NCBI GenBank assembly: GCA_963730325.1
Contig: CAVSRC010000012.1
Span: 62,001-126,000 of the forward strand
Direction: 5' to 3'
Length of the DNA stretch: 64,000 nucleotides
Source of the DNA: CAVSRC01 sp963730325
GTDB lineage: Bacteria; Pseudomonadota; Alphaproteobacteria; Rhizobiales; Kaistiaceae
Below are positions 63,276 through 64,000 of this stretch, piece by piece. Position numbers and translations under genes: made by a program. The notes beneath the pieces were generated by a model that did no database searches, had not been told where the DNA came from, and saw only the letters and a list, made by a program, of their open reading frames with translations. The stretch's first letter is position 1; the number at the start of each line of letters is the position of its first letter.

Positions 63276-64000
63276 CCGATCTTGTCGAAGATCGGCAGCT
63301 TGAGGCCGGGCGAGGCAACCACCAGAACCTTGAACAGATTGCCCATCGCCTTCGGCCCGGCCAGCCGCTCGATGGCGCTGGCGATCCCATCGCGCGTCTT
63401 GGTGTCCTTGTCGCGGCCGAGCACATTGGCGCGCTCGACCAGACCGAGGCGCACAAGGAACTCGCCCTGGGTCATCACGGCGCGCGGCTCGATGCCGGCC
63501 TCGCTGGCGGTGCGGGCAAGCGCGGCAAAATCGACGTGGCAGGTGACATCGGCCTCGCCGGGCATGGCGAAGGGGCTCTCATATTTGTGCTGGCGCACCG
63601 CCTGCAGCGTGTCGCCGACGCCGGGCTTGTCGCTGCCGTAATCGATGATGAGCGCCGCGCCGCCGTCGCGGGCGATGCGCTCGCCGATCAGCGTCATCAC
63701 CGCCTTGCCGGTGGGCGAGGCCTCGACCACGGCGCCGTCGGGCAGGGTGACCTCCGCCGGCCTCTGCGAGATCGGCGACAGGCCGAAGGAAAGCGCGCCG
63801 TCCTCGCCGAGGCCGATGACGCGCTCCGCCCAGGCGCCGTCCTGCCACTGGAACTGGCGCACCGGCATGGCGTCGAAGAATTCGTTGGCGACGAAGATGG
63901 TGGGCGCGCGCGGAATATCGTCGATGCGTCCGTGCCATTGCACGGCCTGACCGGAGGGGGCGAGCGCCGCCTTTTGCACCTCGCGCAGCCGCGGGCTCAT
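63272..64000 (-). CDS. MidA-type class I SAM-dependent methyltransferase (5' end outside window)
   Basis: The visible 242 residues are the C-terminal two thirds; the first codons lie beyond 64000, and the Met at the edge is internal to the family's SPRLREVQ motif. Further signatures are FVANEFFDAMPVRQFQ, ALIIDYGSDKPGVGDTLQAV and VDFAALARTASEAG. It is homologous to mitochondrial NDUFAF7, which methylates a complex I arginine. In Hyphomicrobiales this gene usually follows lgt and precedes pgeF. Confidence 0.9.
   Translation of the reverse strand: MSPRLREVQKAALAPSGQAVQWHGRIDDIPRAPTIFVANEFFDAMPVRQFQWQDGAWAERVIGLGEDGALSFGLSPISQRPAEVTLPDGAVVEASPTGKAVMTLIGERIARDGGAALIIDYGSDKPGVGDTLQAVRQHKYESPFAMPGEADVTCHVDFAALARTASEAGIEPRAVMTQGEFLVRLGLVERANVLGRDKDTKTRDGIASAIERLAGPKAMGNLFKVLVVASPGLKLPIFDKIG

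Overview
The window is a 64 kb piece of chromosome from a GC-rich alphaproteobacterium, most likely of the order Hyphomicrobiales (Rhizobiales). Three things point there: the gene orders midA-pgeF-prs, CoA pyrophosphatase-DUF6111-CCA transferase and MoxR-DUF58-DUF4159; separate petA, petB and petC genes for the bc1 complex; and palindromic intergenic repeats of a rhizobial style. I see no rRNA, tRNA, CRISPR array, transposase or phage gene. Most genes are housekeeping or sugar metabolism, and several start at GTG or TTG.

Layout. 1-7.7 kb is a sugar import and catabolism locus: AGE-family isomerase (cut by the window edge), a CUT2-type ABC importer (ATPase, permease, binding protein), a LacI-type regulator, an FGGY kinase and a DeoC/LacD-like aldolase. 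7.9-12 kb holds an FkbM methyltransferase, a cupin and a PepSY/response regulator/histidine kinase operon. 12-20.7 kb carries sugar-acid genes: ThuA, a gluconate 5-dehydrogenase-like SDR, an AKR, an IlvD/Edd dehydratase, then KDG kinase and KDPG aldolase. Among these lie a TerC protein, a glycine-zipper lipoprotein and an MsrQ-like haem protein. 21-26.6 kb has YbaK, a phosphoesterase, NUDIX and GNAT enzymes, and a DEAD-box helicase followed by an extended IF-1 paralogue. 26.6-33.7 kb is a MoxR/DUF58/DUF4159/VWA membrane operon interrupted by a palindromic repeat. 34-38.5 kb has RNA-processing, membrane and haem genes.

38.5-42.5 kb is the most unusual part. A 900-residue TIR-STAND protein ends in a caspase-like fold whose two halves appear in reversed order and whose catalytic His and Cys are both replaced. 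A small Gly-rich gene lies upstream of it. Divergent to both is a His-rich YqjI-like PadR regulator broken by a single extra base, with a perfect 27-bp inverted-repeat operator in front of it.

43-49.2 kb encodes three consecutive paralogous full-length ABC exporters, with a possible leader peptide and hairpin between the first two. 49.3-52 kb is petABC. 52-64 kb is apt, a GST, a class C acid phosphatase, an MFS transporter, ychF, a flavodoxin-membrane fusion, pth, rplY, a HerA-like ATPase, prs, pgeF and the 3' part of midA.

Functions are assigned from motifs and family resemblance read by eye; no database search was run.
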